Positions 1 through 8,505 of a stretch of DNA of 64,000 nucleotides are shown here, piece by piece. Below the pieces are notes generated by a model that was not told the origin of the DNA, did no database searches, and was given only the letters and a program-made list of their open reading frames with translations. This stretch comes from Streptomyces antibioticus (lineage in GTDB: Bacteria > Actinomycetota > Actinomycetes > Streptomycetales > Streptomycetaceae), in assembly GCF_001514065.1 (NCBI RefSeq), contig NZ_KQ948426.1, forward strand, positions 682,001 to 746,000. The letters run 5' to 3'. Each line of letters starts with the position of its first letter. The stretch's first letter is position 1. Made by a program: the position numbers and the translations under genes.

Positions 1-31
1 GATCACCCGCTCGATCTTCGGTACGGCCAGG

Positions 32-71
32 CGGAGGCGGTAACCCCGGCAACCCGGAGAAACCGCCTCCG
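32..71 (-). terminator. Inverted repeat downstream of the 40-aa gene
   Basis: Ten-base arms CGGAGGCGGT and ACCGCCTCCG flank a 20-nt loop. The hairpin lies just past the stop codon of the small leftward gene and probably ends that transcript. No T-run is visible. Confidence 0.55.
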
Positions 72-79
72 TCACTGGC

Positions 80-202
80 TCAGGCGCGCTTCCCTTCCTT
101 CACCGGCGGCTTCTCTTCCTGGGCGGCCGGTGGCTTGGGCGCGCTGCGGGCGGCTTCCGCGCGCAGGAGGGCGCGCAGGACGGCGTACGGGTCGACGGGC
201 AT
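80..202 (-). CDS. Small 40-aa hypothetical protein
   Basis: Predicted 40-residue protein beginning MPVDPYAVLRALLRAE and ending in a Lys/Pro/Glu-rich tail. A longer open frame exists, but the internal ATG at 202-200 is preceded by AAGGAG about 8 nt upstream, so I chose the short form. There is no membrane segment or signal peptide; the first half could form one amphipathic helix and the C-terminal half looks disordered. It is co-directional with the secreted small protein at 258-551 and followed by a hairpin at 32-71. Function is not recognised. Confidence 0.6.
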   Translation of the reverse strand: MPVDPYAVLRALLRAEAARSAPKPPAAQEEKPPVKEGKRA

Positions 203-257
203 GGTGGTCGTGCTCCTTGCGTTCGTTGCTGAAACGGCCTTGGTCGCGAGGGCCGGA

Positions 258-551
258 TCAGCAGCGCAGGACCACCGTGCGCAGGGCGAGCAGGCGGGAC
301 GAGGGGTGCGGCGGCGCCGGGAGCGCGGTGCCCTCCGGGATGACGGGGGAGGGTGGCGCGACGCGGGGCGCGGGACGCAGCGGGGCGACGGGATGCCGGT
401 CGGCCGGTCGCAGGACGGTGTCGAGCACGTCGTACTCGGCGACCTCACCGGCCGCGACCGGCACGGCGGCGGGCGCCCCGGCGGGTGCGACCGGCACGAG
501 CAGCGCGAGCAGCAGGACGAAGGCGCGGAGCCAGGTTCTGGTGCTGCTCAT
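258..551 (-). CDS. Small secreted hypothetical protein
   Basis: A 97-residue product. The N-terminus MSSTRTWLRAFVLLLAL has a basic start and a hydrophobic core ending in an Ala/Pro-rich stretch, a Sec signal peptide with cleavage likely near residues 24-35. The mature part is short, Pro/Arg-rich and has no recognisable domain. It ends in a Cys, which is unusual. The ribosome binding site before ATG 551 is weak. It may share a transcript with the 40-aa gene downstream. Function unknown. Confidence 0.5.
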   Translation of the reverse strand: MSSTRTWLRAFVLLLALLVPVAPAGAPAAVPVAAGEVAEYDVLDTVLRPADRHPVAPLRPAPRVAPPSPVIPEGTALPAPPHPSSRLLALRTVVLRC

Positions 552-620
552 GATTGCTGGTCTGCCCCGGGGAGTACGGGGTGCATCGCGTCGTCCGTCA
601 GATCCGCCCGCACGGGTGAC

Positions 621-1277
621 TCACACCTCGCGCGGCACCTGCGCGGCCCGCCCCCGCATCCGTACCGCCGTGACGATCTCGACGACGCCCACGACGACCA
701 GCCAGATCCCGCCGACCACGGTGAGGACGGCGACCGACTCGAAGGGGGAGTCGATGAGGACGATGCCGGCGACGAAGGTGAGGATGCCGAGGAAGACCTG
801 CCAGCCGCGGGCGGGCATCGACGGGTCGGAGGCGGCGGCCAGGGTCTGGGTGATGCCGCGGATCAGCCAGCCGATGCCGATCCACAGGGCGAGCAGCAGG
901 ATCGACTGCATGGGGCCGCGGAAGCAGAACAGGCCCAGCAGGATCGACAGGGCGCCGCTGATGAAGGCGAGCACGCGCAGGCCGGTCGTCCGGTGCGTGC
1001 CGAAGGCGGAGACCAGTTGGAAGACGCCGCTGACGACGAGGTAGACGCCGAAGAGGATGCCGGTGGCGAGGAGCGTGGAGCCCGGCCAGACCAGCACCAG
1101 GATGCCCAGGATCAGCGAGGCGATCCCGGTGATCAGGACCACCTGCCAGGCCGCCTTGGACAGCGCGTGGAGGGGGCCCTCGAAGGGGGGTTCCGGCTCG
1201 GCGGTCCGTCGCTGGGCGTGGACCTTGCGGTCGTCGTACTCCGGGCCCCAGGAGGAGCCGCTCGGTGCCTCGGTCAT
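621..1277 (-). CDS. HdeD-family (DUF308) integral membrane protein
   Basis: A 218-residue protein with a hydrophilic N-terminus of about 42 residues, then six hydrophobic segments with Gly-rich turns (LITGIASLILGILVL, GILFGVYLVVSGVFQLV, GALSILLGLFCF, LLALWIGIGWLIRGI, FLGILTFVAGIVLI, VVGGIWLVVVGVVEIV). The repeated two-helix unit is typical of HdeD/DUF308 proteins. In enterobacteria HdeD is linked to acid resistance; in actinobacteria the role is not established. It stands alone, with the HhH-GPD gene upstream on the same strand. Confidence 0.8.
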   Translation of the reverse strand: MTEAPSGSSWGPEYDDRKVHAQRRTAEPEPPFEGPLHALSKAAWQVVLITGIASLILGILVLVWPGSTLLATGILFGVYLVVSGVFQLVSAFGTHRTTGLRVLAFISGALSILLGLFCFRGPMQSILLLALWIGIGWLIRGITQTLAAASDPSMPARGWQVFLGILTFVAGIVLIDSPFESVAVLTVVGGIWLVVVGVVEIVTAVRMRGRAAQVPREV

Positions 1278-1332
1278 GGTCCATGCTTGGACCGCGGACG
1301 GCCGCCGTGCGAGGCGGGCTGAGCCGACCGGG

Positions 1333-1938
1333 TTACTTCTCGGCGGCCTTCGCCGCCTTGGCCGCGGCCTTCATCTCCTGCTTGTGCGCCCGCACTCTGG
1401 TCAGGGACTCGGGGCCCGTGATGTCGGCGACGGACCGGAAGGACTTCGCCTCGCCGTACGCTCCCGCGGCCTCCCGCCAGCCCTTCGGGGTGACGCCCAG
1501 CTGCTTGCCCAGCAGCGCCAGGAAGATCTGCGCCTTCTGCTGGCCGAAGCCGGGGAGTTCCTCCAGACGGCGGAGCAGTTCGCGCCCGTCCGTCACGCCC
1601 TTCCAGACCAGCTCGGCGTTGCCGTCGTAGTGCTCGACGAGGTACTGGCACAGCTGCTGGACGCGCTTGGCCATGGAGCCCGGGTAGCGGTGGACCGCCG
1701 GCTTCTCGGAGAGCAGGGCCGCGAAGGCCTCCGGGTCCTGGGCGGCGATCTCGTGGGCGTCGAGGTCGTCGCCGCCGAGGCGGTCCGCGATCGTCCGCGG
1801 CCCCTTGAACGCCCACTCCATCGGGACCTGCTGGTCAAGCAGCATCCCGACGAGCGCGGCGAGCGGGGAGCGCCCGAGGAGTGCGTCGGCCTCGGGGTCC
1901 TGGGCGAGGTGCAGGGTGACGTCCATGACCTCGATCAT
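1333..1938 (-). CDS. HhH-GPD-type DNA glycosylase-like protein
   Basis: A 201-residue protein. Residues 20-45 (SPLAALVGMLLDQQVPMEWAF) match the start of the HhH-GPD fold, and ELPGFGQQKAQIFLALLGK near residue 130 is the helix-hairpin-helix with its GFG turn that contacts the DNA backbone. There is no [4Fe-4S] cluster Cys set. Members of this uncharacterised actinobacterial group are presumed base-excision glycosylases; substrate is unknown. The Lys/Ala-rich C-terminus is probably a DNA-binding tail. An alternative ATG four codons downstream (MDVTLHL) is equally possible. The gap to the upstream siderophore-interacting gene is 13 bp, so they may be co-transcribed. Confidence 0.8.
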   Translation of the reverse strand: MIEVMDVTLHLAQDPEADALLGRSPLAALVGMLLDQQVPMEWAFKGPRTIADRLGGDDLDAHEIAAQDPEAFAALLSEKPAVHRYPGSMAKRVQQLCQYLVEHYDGNAELVWKGVTDGRELLRRLEELPGFGQQKAQIFLALLGKQLGVTPKGWREAAGAYGEAKSFRSVADITGPESLTRVRAHKQEMKAAAKAAKAAEK

Positions 1939-1951
1939 GCCGCGTGCCGGG

Positions 1952-2656
1952 TCAGGCCGCCCGCCAGTAGCCGAGCGCGTGCATCCGGTCCTTCGGCACG
2001 CCGAGTTCCTTGCGGACGTAGGCGGAGAGGGTGCGGGTCGTGCGGGTGTCGCAGGCGATCCAGACGTAGGCGTCCGGGTGGGCGCCGAGGAGGTCGGGCA
2101 GGTCCCTCTTCACCTCGTCCACGAGCGCGGCGGAGGCCCGGACGTCGTGGCGGGACGCGTCCGTGCGGAACGGGAGGCCGTCGGGGGCGCCCTCGAACCA
2201 GATCGTCGCCGGGGAGGAGTCCAGGGCCGCCAGGAGCGAGTTGATCGCGGGCAGCGAGGCCGGGTCACCGATCGCGAAGACGTGGGTCGGGGCCGGGTCG
2301 GGGTGTTCGAAGGCCGTGCCGTGGACCGTGGCCTCGATCGTGTCGCCGGGCTTCGCCGCGCGCGCCCAGTCGCTGGCCACGCCCTCGTGCAGCGCGAACT
2401 CCAGGCTGAAGGTGCCGGCCGCCGGGTCCGGGTCGACGAGGGTGTACGCCCGCTGGTGCGGCTTGCCCGCGGCGGAGAACCACAGGCGGACCCACATCGT
2501 CGGGTGCACGCCGGTCGCGGCGAGCAGGCCGCCGTCGGTCAGATGCAGCCGCCGGTACTGCGGGGTGACGTCCTCGGCGCCGGTCACCGTGAGGACGAAG
2601 TCCTTCGCGCGCAGCAGTTTGAGGACCGCGCCCTCCCAGCCGTGCCCCTGCCCCAT
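1952..2656 (-). CDS. Siderophore-interacting protein (FAD-dependent ferric-siderophore reductase)
   Basis: About 234 residues of the SIP/ViuB family: an N-terminal FAD-binding beta barrel (TPQYRRLHL, then WVRLWFSAAGKPHQRAYTL, the RxYT-type flavin motif) and a C-terminal NAD(P)H-binding half (HVFAIGDPASLPAINSLL). Such proteins reduce ferric siderophore in the cytoplasm to release iron. The in-frame start at 2686 would lie only 9 bp from the iron box, while ATG 2656 has GAGGGG about 10 nt upstream, so the shorter form is preferred. A consensus iron box sits 39 bp upstream, so repression by DmdR/IdeR under iron sufficiency is expected. It is divergent from the acylase operon. Confidence 0.88.
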   Translation of the reverse strand: MGQGHGWEGAVLKLLRAKDFVLTVTGAEDVTPQYRRLHLTDGGLLAATGVHPTMWVRLWFSAAGKPHQRAYTLVDPDPAAGTFSLEFALHEGVASDWARAAKPGDTIEATVHGTAFEHPDPAPTHVFAIGDPASLPAINSLLAALDSSPATIWFEGAPDGLPFRTDASRHDVRASAALVDEVKRDLPDLLGAHPDAYVWIACDTRTTRTLSAYVRKELGVPKDRMHALGYWRAA

Positions 2657-2694
2657 CGTCTGTCCACCCCTCGCGTACGATTCCACCGAAATAC

Positions 2695-2713
2695 TTAGGT
2701 GAGCCTAACCTAA
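2695..2713. promoter_or_regulatory. Iron box (DtxR/IdeR/DmdR operator) shared by divergent genes
   Basis: TTAGGTGAGCCTAACCTAA is a 19-bp near-palindrome matching the known DtxR-family consensus TTAGGTTAGSCTAACCTAA at all but one or two positions. It lies between the siderophore-interacting reductase (leftward) and the acylase operon (rightward) and overlaps the likely -10 regions of both. It is the only such site I noticed in the window. Confidence 0.9.
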
Positions 2714-2732
2714 AGCACGGGAGAGCTGCAGA

Positions 2733-4784
2733 GTGAGCGCCGAGATCTACCGAGATGCCTGGGGCATCCCGCATCTGCGGGCGGACGGCGTGCACGCACT
2801 CGCCCGGGCCCAGGGTCTGGTCACCGCCCGCGACCGCGCCTGGCAGCTGGAGGTCGAACGGCACCGCGCCCGCGGCACCTCGGCCGCCGTCCTCGGCATC
2901 GACGCCCTCCCCTGGGACCGCTTCGTCCGGCGCGCCCGCCTCGACGACACCGCGCGACGCTGCTTCGCCGACCTGGAGAGCCGGGACCCCGAGACGGCCG
3001 ACTGGGTACGGGCGTACGTCGACGGCGTCAACGACGGCCTCACCGGCGCGGACCTCCCGCTCGGCACCCCCGGCCCCTGGGAGCCCTGGACCCCGCTCGG
3101 CATCTGGCTCGCCACCCACATCCTCTTCGCGGGCTTCCCGGCGAAGCTCTGGCGTACCGAGGCGACGAAGCACCTCGGCGAGGCGGCCGTCGGACTGTTC
3201 GCCACCGACGGACCCGGCACCTCCGGCAGCAACGGCTGGCTGGTGAGCGGCGAGCGCACCGCGACGGGCCGGGCCGTCATCGCCGGCGACCCGCACCGCT
3301 TCATCGAGGACCCCGGCGTCTACCAGCAGATCCACCTGTCCTGCCCGGAGTTCGACGTCATCGGCCTCGCCGTCCCCGGCGTCCCCGGCATCGCCCACTT
3401 CGGCCACACCGGCACGGTCGCCTGGGCCATCACCAACGCCATGGCCGACTACCAGGACCTCTACGACGAGAAGCTGCGCCGCACCGGAGCCGGGGTGGAA
3501 GCCCTTGACCCGGACGGGAGGTGGCGGCGCGCCTCCCGGCACACCGAGACCGTCGCGATCGCGGGCGAGGAGCCGGTGGAGGTCGAGGTCATCGAGACCG
3601 CACGCGGCCCGGTGATCGCCGGCGGCCCCGAGGGCCTCGACGACGGCACCCCGCTCGCCCTCAGCCTGCGCACCCCGCCCCGGGTGACCGGCGACCTGGG
3701 CTTCAGCACCCTGCTCCCCCTCCTGCGGGCCCGCCGGGTCGCCGACGTCGACCGGGCCTTCGACCAGTGGGCCGAGCCGGTCAACGTGGTGCAGGCCGCC
3801 GACACCGAGGGCGGGCTGCTGCACCGGGTCGCGGGCCGGGTGCCGGTACGGTCCACCGCCAACCGCACCCGGGTGGTGCCCGCCTGGGAAGCCGGGCACG
3901 AGTGGACCGGCTGGCACGACATGCCCCGCGCCGGTCTCACCGACGGCGTCGCCGTCATGGCCAACCAGCGCGGCCCGGCCACCCCGCTCGGCGTCGAGTT
4001 CGCGCCGCCGCACCGCGCCGACCGCATCGCCGAACTCCTCGCCGGGAAGGCGAAGTGGACGGCCGCCGACATGCCGGCCATCCACATGGACACCCGTCTC
4101 GGCTCCGCAGGGCCCCTGTTGGACCACCTGGCGGCCCTCACGGACCTGAGCCCCGGGGCGGGTGAGCTCAGAGCGACGCTCCTCGCCTGGAACCGCCGTA
4201 TGGACGCGGACAGTTCGGCCGCCGCGCTGTTCGCGGCGGTGCGCACCGCGCTCGTACGACGCCTCGCCGCACACCCCGCCTTCGCCGCGCTCACCACCCC
4301 GCCCGCCTACCCGGAGGTCCTCCTCCCCTGGCTCGGGCTCACCCCGCGCATCGGGTTCGCGCTCGAACACCTGCTGCGGGCCGAGGAGTTGTACGGCATC
4401 GACCGGCCGGCCGAGGTGCGTGCCGCCGTCGAGGAGGTGGCCCTGGCAGGGCCGGTCAAGACGTGGGGCGACACGCACCGTCTGGTGCCGTGGCGGGCGC
4501 TGCCCGACCCGTCGTACGACGGACCGGGGCTCTCCGGCGACCACGACTGCGTGCTGTGCACCTCGGCCGTCCCCGGGCTCACCGACCTGGCCGCGCGCGG
4601 ACCCGCCGCCCGGTACGTGTGGGACCTGGCCCGGCGTGAGGACAGCCGCTGGGTGGTGCCGTTCGGCGCCTCCGGGGCGCCCGGCTCGCCCCACCACCGT
4701 GATCAACAGCCCCTGTGGCTCGGCGGCGAACTGGTCCCGGTCGTCACCGACTTCGAACAGCTCAGCAAGGAGAGCGATGTCTGA
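2733..4784 (+). CDS. Penicillin-acylase-family Ntn hydrolase
   Basis: A 683-residue Ntn hydrolase of the penicillin G acylase/AHL acylase/PvdQ type. The N-terminal EIYRDAWGIPHLRA is the family signature, and GTSGSNGWLV at residues 162-171 carries the GSN-x-W motif with Ser166 as the expected autoprocessing nucleophile. AGDPHRF follows, and the beta-chain region continues with GHTGTVAWAITNAMADYQDLY. Unlike most relatives it has no signal peptide, so a cytoplasmic role is expected. The GTG start has GGGAGAG upstream. It sits immediately downstream of the iron box and overlaps the next gene by 8 bp, so it is probably iron-repressed. Substrate unknown; a role in siderophore maturation or salvage is inferred from context only. 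Confidence 0.85.
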   Translation: MSAEIYRDAWGIPHLRADGVHALARAQGLVTARDRAWQLEVERHRARGTSAAVLGIDALPWDRFVRRARLDDTARRCFADLESRDPETADWVRAYVDGVNDGLTGADLPLGTPGPWEPWTPLGIWLATHILFAGFPAKLWRTEATKHLGEAAVGLFATDGPGTSGSNGWLVSGERTATGRAVIAGDPHRFIEDPGVYQQIHLSCPEFDVIGLAVPGVPGIAHFGHTGTVAWAITNAMADYQDLYDEKLRRTGAGVEALDPDGRWRRASRHTETVAIAGEEPVEVEVIETARGPVIAGGPEGLDDGTPLALSLRTPPRVTGDLGFSTLLPLLRARRVADVDRAFDQWAEPVNVVQAADTEGGLLHRVAGRVPVRSTANRTRVVPAWEAGHEWTGWHDMPRAGLTDGVAVMANQRGPATPLGVEFAPPHRADRIAELLAGKAKWTAADMPAIHMDTRLGSAGPLLDHLAALTDLSPGAGELRATLLAWNRRMDADSSAAALFAAVRTALVRRLAAHPAFAALTTPPAYPEVLLPWLGLTPRIGFALEHLLRAEELYGIDRPAEVRAAVEEVALAGPVKTWGDTHRLVPWRALPDPSYDGPGLSGDHDCVLCTSAVPGLTDLAARGPAARYVWDLARREDSRWVVPFGASGAPGSPHHRDQQPLWLGGELVPVVTDFEQLSKESDV

Positions 4785-5373
4785 CCGCTACGTGCACACG
4801 CAGGACGTCGACGGCTTCGGCACCGTCGCCATCCGCCCGCTCGACGCCAAGGCCGACGCCGGGCTGGTGCACGGCTGGGTCCGTGAGGAACGCGCCGCCT
4901 TCTGGGGCATGAACGGCCTCACCCAGGATCAAGTGGCCGACATCTACGCCCACATGGACACCCTCGACACCCACCACGCCTACCTCCTGGAGAAGGACGG
5001 TGAACCGGCCGGGCTGCTCCAGACCTACGAGCCCGAGGCCGACCGGGTCAGCGAGTGCTACGCCGTGCAGCCCGGCGACATCGGCGTCCATCTGCTCCTC
5101 GGTCCCGCCGACCCCACCGGGGGGCCACGCTCCGGCTGGTCCTCGGCGCTGCTGGGTGCCGTGGCCTCGTACGTCCTGATCGGACTGGACCGGCAGCGGG
5201 TGGTGGTCGACCCCGATGTGCGCAACGACAAGGCGATCGCCCGCTTCCTGCGCATGGGGTTCGTGGCGGGGGAGCGGGTCGTGCTGCCGGAGATCGACCT
5301 TCCGGACGTGTACCTGCCCGAGAAGCACGCCCAACTGGCCTTCCTGAGCCGGGAGGTAGTGTTCCCCGGGTGA
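4777..5373 (+). CDS. IucB/AlcB-type siderophore N-acetyltransferase
   Basis: A 198-residue GNAT-fold protein. VHLLLGPAD, then VVVDPDVRNDKAIARFLRMG followed by F, are the hallmark core of the aerobactin IucB/alcaligin AlcB acyltransferase group, which acylates N-hydroxylated diamines during hydroxamate siderophore synthesis using acyl-CoA. The ATG overlaps the acylase stop by 8 bp and the gene ends in a GTGA overlap with the cupin gene, so translation is coupled. No siderophore synthetase (IucA/DesD type) or lysine hydroxylase is nearby, so it may serve a pathway encoded elsewhere. Expected iron control through the box at 2695-2713. Confidence 0.83.
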   Translation: MSDRYVHTQDVDGFGTVAIRPLDAKADAGLVHGWVREERAAFWGMNGLTQDQVADIYAHMDTLDTHHAYLLEKDGEPAGLLQTYEPEADRVSECYAVQPGDIGVHLLLGPADPTGGPRSGWSSALLGAVASYVLIGLDRQRVVVDPDVRNDKAIARFLRMGFVAGERVVLPEIDLPDVYLPEKHAQLAFLSREVVFPG

Positions 5374-5837
5374 CCCCGGATGACCTCGTCGCCCACTACG
5401 GACTGGAACCGATCCCGCGCGAAGGAGGCCTCTTCCGCCGCACCTGGGAGGGCCCCGAGCGGGCGGACGGCGGCCCGGCGGGCACGGCCATAGTCGCCCT
5501 CCTCACCGCGGACGACCACTCGGCCCTGCACCGCCTGCCCGCCGACGAGATCTGGCACCACTACCTCGGCGACCCCCTGGAACTGCTCCTCCTCGCCCCC
5601 GACGGCACGTCCCGCACGGCCGTCCTCGGCCCGGACGTGCTCGCCGGACAGTCGGTGCAGCTGACCGTCCCCGCCGGCACCTGGATGGGCGGCCGCACCC
5701 TCGGCGCCTGGACGTTCTTCGGCTGCACGATGGCACCGGGGTTCACCTACGAGGGGTACGAGCACGGGGACCTGGAGACGCTGCTGGCGCGTTATCCGGC
5801 GGAGGCCGACCGGATCGCGGGACTGTGCCGTCCATGA
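5370..5837 (+). CDS. Cupin (DUF985/cupin_5) protein
   Basis: A 155-residue single-domain cupin. The family motif is seen in SALHRLPADEIWHHYLGDPL, with His, Glu and His positioned as metal ligands, followed by the second strand pair QLTVPAGTWMGGRT and TFFGCTMAPGFTYEGYE. Proteins of this family are small sugar- or metal-binding cupins, mostly of unknown reaction. The GTG start overlaps the stop of the acetyltransferase (GTGA) and the gene ends in an ATGA overlap with the SDR, placing it inside the iron-box operon. Confidence 0.82.
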   Translation: MTPDDLVAHYGLEPIPREGGLFRRTWEGPERADGGPAGTAIVALLTADDHSALHRLPADEIWHHYLGDPLELLLLAPDGTSRTAVLGPDVLAGQSVQLTVPAGTWMGGRTLGAWTFFGCTMAPGFTYEGYEHGDLETLLARYPAEADRIAGLCRP

Positions 5838-6592
5838 GACTCCTCGAAGGACAGGTCGCCCTGGTCACCGGCGCGGGCGGCGGCATCGGCCGGGGCATCG
5901 CCCTGCGGTTCGCCGAGCGGGGCGCGGCGGCGGTCGCCGTGCACTGCCGTACGTCGGTGGCGGCGGCGGAGGAAGTGGCGGCGCGGGTGCGGGAGTCGGG
6001 GGCGCGGGCCGTCGTGCTGCGGGCCGATCTCCGGGACGAGGGGGAGTGCCGGCGGCTGGTGCGGGAGGCCGCCGAGTGGGGTGGGGGGCGGTTGGACGCG
6101 CTGGTCAACAACGCCGGTGTGCAACCGGTGCGGGAACTGCCCGGGATGACCGCCGAGGAGTGGCGGGAGGTCGTGGACGCCAACCTGTCGAGCGTGTTCG
6201 CGTGTACGCAGGCGGCGGCCGAGGCGATGGACAGGGGCGGGTCCGTCACGCACATCGCCTCGATCGAGGCCCACGCCCCCGCCGCCGGGCACGCCCACTA
6301 CTCCGCCGCGAAGGCCGCCGTCGTCATGCACGCCCGGTCCGCCGCCCTTGAGTACGGGTCTCGCGGCATCCGCGTCAACAGCGTCTCCCCGGGCCTGATC
6401 GACCGGGACGGACTGGCCGGGTCCTGGCCGGAGGGGGTACGGCGCTGGGAACAGGCGGCCCCCCTGGGCCGCTTGGGCCGCCCCGAGGACATCGGTGACG
6501 CCTGCGTCTTCCTCGCCTCCCCGCTCGCTTCCTGGATCACCGGGCAGGACCTGGTCGTCGACGGCGGGGTGTCGGCGCGCCCGACCTGGTGA
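5834..6592 (+). CDS. Short-chain dehydrogenase/reductase (SDR)
   Basis: A 252-residue classical SDR: VTGAGGGIGRG binds the dinucleotide, LVNNAGVQ is the NNAG motif, IASIEAHAPAAGHAHYSAAK supplies the Ser/Tyr/Lys catalytic set, and the C-terminus has the usual VFLASPLASWITGQDLVVDG. An upstream in-frame GTG exists, but ATG 5834 overlaps the cupin stop as ATGA and is preferred. As the fourth gene of the tightly coupled operon behind the iron box it is likely co-expressed with the acylase and acetyltransferase. Substrate cannot be read from sequence. Confidence 0.88.
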   Translation: MRLLEGQVALVTGAGGGIGRGIALRFAERGAAAVAVHCRTSVAAAEEVAARVRESGARAVVLRADLRDEGECRRLVREAAEWGGGRLDALVNNAGVQPVRELPGMTAEEWREVVDANLSSVFACTQAAAEAMDRGGSVTHIASIEAHAPAAGHAHYSAAKAAVVMHARSAALEYGSRGIRVNSVSPGLIDRDGLAGSWPEGVRRWEQAAPLGRLGRPEDIGDACVFLASPLASWITGQDLVVDGGVSARPTW

Positions 6593-6647
6593 GTGTTCCG
6601 CGGCTCGCGTACGTACATGTCCCGGAGCGGCGGGACGGAGTACTGAC

Positions 6648-8423
6648 GTGGAGCGTGACGGTGGCCGAGGACGGCGGCGATTTCAAGGGCTGGTGCTGCT
6701 GGGCACCGTGCTGGTCCTGCTCCTCTTCGGCGGTGCGGGACCCGCGTCGGCCCACGCCGCCCTCCGCGCCTGCGACCCCGAGGACGGAACCGTCCTCAAG
6801 TCCGCGCCCCGCCATCTCACCCTGACCTTCACCGAGTCCGTCGGCCTGCTCGACGACTCCTTCCGCGTCCTGGACCCGGACAACCGGCGGGTCCGCACCG
6901 GCGAGCCCGAGCACGCGCCCGGCCGCTCCGACACGGCCCGCGTGACACTGCCCGCGAAGGGGCTCGGCGAGGGCACCTTCACCGTGGCCTGGCGGGTCGT
7001 CTCGGCGGACAGCCACCCGGTGTCGGGCGCGTTCACGTTCTCCGTGGGCAAGCCCTCGGTCACCTCGGCGGTCGCGGACCCCGGCCCGGTGGAGAACCCG
7101 ACGACGGCCACGCTCTACAACATCGCCCGCTATCTCGCCTATCTCGCCGTCGCCCTCCTCATCGGCACGGCCGTCTTCCTCGCCGGCTGCCGCCCCGCGG
7201 ACACGACCGTCCTGCCCCGGCTCCTGTGGGCGGGCTGGGGGATCCTGGCCGCGGCGACCGTCGCCCAGCTGCTGCTGCGGGCCTCCTACGAGACGGGCAC
7301 GGCCCCGGCCCTCGACGGCTTCGGCCGGACGCTGACGACCCGCCCCGGGCTCGTCCTCCTCGCCCGGCTGGGGCTGCTCGCGCTCACCGCGCTGTACCTG
7401 CGCTGGGTGCGCAGGGCGTGGAGCGCCAAGGGCACCCGGATCGCCGGCGGTGTCCTCGCCGTCGCCCTCGCCCTCACCTGGGCCGCCGGCGAGCACGCCT
7501 CCGCCGGTATCCAGGTGCCGGTGGCGATGACGGCCTCCGTGCTGCACGTCCTCGCGATGGCGGCCTGGCTGGGCGGCCTCGCCGCACTGGTCACCACCCT
7601 GTACCGGGCCTCCGTCGTGGAGGCCGCCACGGTCGCCCGCTTCTCCCGGCTCGCCTTCGCCTGTGTGACCGTCCTGGTCGTGACCGGCGTCTACCAGTCC
7701 TGGCGCGGCCTCGGCTCCTGGGCGGCGCTGACGGGGACGTCGTACGGCCGTCTCCTGCTCTTCAAGCTCGCGGCGGTGCTCGTGCTGCTGGGCGCGGCCG
7801 GGCTGTCGCGGCAGTGGACGGCGCGGCTGGTCACGGTGGACGCCGAGAACGTCGTACGGGAGCAGGAGCGAGTGCCCGAGCCGGTGGGCGGGCCGCCGCT
7901 GCCCGCACCGGAGAAGACCGTGGACGCCCCCGGTGACGACGGGTACCGGCGGGGGCTGCGGCGGTCCGTGGCCGTCGAGATCACCGTGGGGGTCGTGGTG
8001 CTGGTGCTCACGACCGTGCTGACCGGCACGCTGCCCGGGCGGGCGGCGGAGGAGGCCGGCACGGCGGCCCCGGGCGGCGGGCTGCCCGTCGCCTCGGTCA
8101 CGAACGTGCCCTTCGACATGGGCCCCGCCGGACGCGGCACCGTGCAGATCACCCTCGACCCGGGCCGGGTCGGCCAGAACCAGGTGCAGGCGATCGTCTA
8201 CGGCGCCGACGGCGGTTTCGCGATCGTCCCCGAGCTGCGGCTGACCTTCACGCTGCCGTCCCAGGACATCGGCCCCCTCGACGCCCGGCTCACCGACCAG
8301 GGCGGCTACTGGGGCACCAGCGACTTCAACCTGCCCATCGCCGGGACCTGGACGATGCGGACGACCGTGCGGATCTCCGAGACCGACCAGGTCAGCGAGA
8401 CGGACAAGGTCGAGATTCGGTAG
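6648..8423 (+). CDS. CopC-CopD fusion, copper resistance/transport membrane protein
   Basis: A 591-residue fusion. A signal peptide ends at SAHAAL, leaving an N-terminal His typical of CopC; the CopC beta-sandwich (residues 35-130) includes WRVVSADSHPVSGAF with a second copper-ligand His. About eight transmembrane helices of the CopD type follow, then a cytoplasmic linker, a further helix and an extracellular C-terminal YtkA-like beta domain. Family role: periplasmic copper binding and import into the cytoplasm. GTG 6648 has GGAG 8 nt upstream. No copper-sensor operator was recognised upstream, and no copper chaperone or CsoR gene is adjacent. Confidence 0.87.
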   Translation: MERDGGRGRRRFQGLVLLGTVLVLLLFGGAGPASAHAALRACDPEDGTVLKSAPRHLTLTFTESVGLLDDSFRVLDPDNRRVRTGEPEHAPGRSDTARVTLPAKGLGEGTFTVAWRVVSADSHPVSGAFTFSVGKPSVTSAVADPGPVENPTTATLYNIARYLAYLAVALLIGTAVFLAGCRPADTTVLPRLLWAGWGILAAATVAQLLLRASYETGTAPALDGFGRTLTTRPGLVLLARLGLLALTALYLRWVRRAWSAKGTRIAGGVLAVALALTWAAGEHASAGIQVPVAMTASVLHVLAMAAWLGGLAALVTTLYRASVVEAATVARFSRLAFACVTVLVVTGVYQSWRGLGSWAALTGTSYGRLLLFKLAAVLVLLGAAGLSRQWTARLVTVDAENVVREQERVPEPVGGPPLPAPEKTVDAPGDDGYRRGLRRSVAVEITVGVVVLVLTTVLTGTLPGRAAEEAGTAAPGGGLPVASVTNVPFDMGPAGRGTVQITLDPGRVGQNQVQAIVYGADGGFAIVPELRLTFTLPSQDIGPLDARLTDQGGYWGTSDFNLPIAGTWTMRTTVRISETDQVSETDKVEIR

Positions 8424-8505
8424 CGGGTTTCCCCAGAGCCGATTACTTCCGCCGGCGGCCACGGTCATAGGGGTGACACCGACGCCACGAAAGGACGTGA
8501 GTCAC

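Noticed and set aside
2657-2686. Longer start for the siderophore-interacting protein
   Set aside because: It would begin 9 bp from the iron box, leaving no room for a leader, and ATG 2656 has a better ribosome binding site.
8473-8505. Longer DUF4287 protein starting at GTG 8473
   Set aside because: No ribosome binding site; ATG 8506 has AAAGGA and fits the family start.
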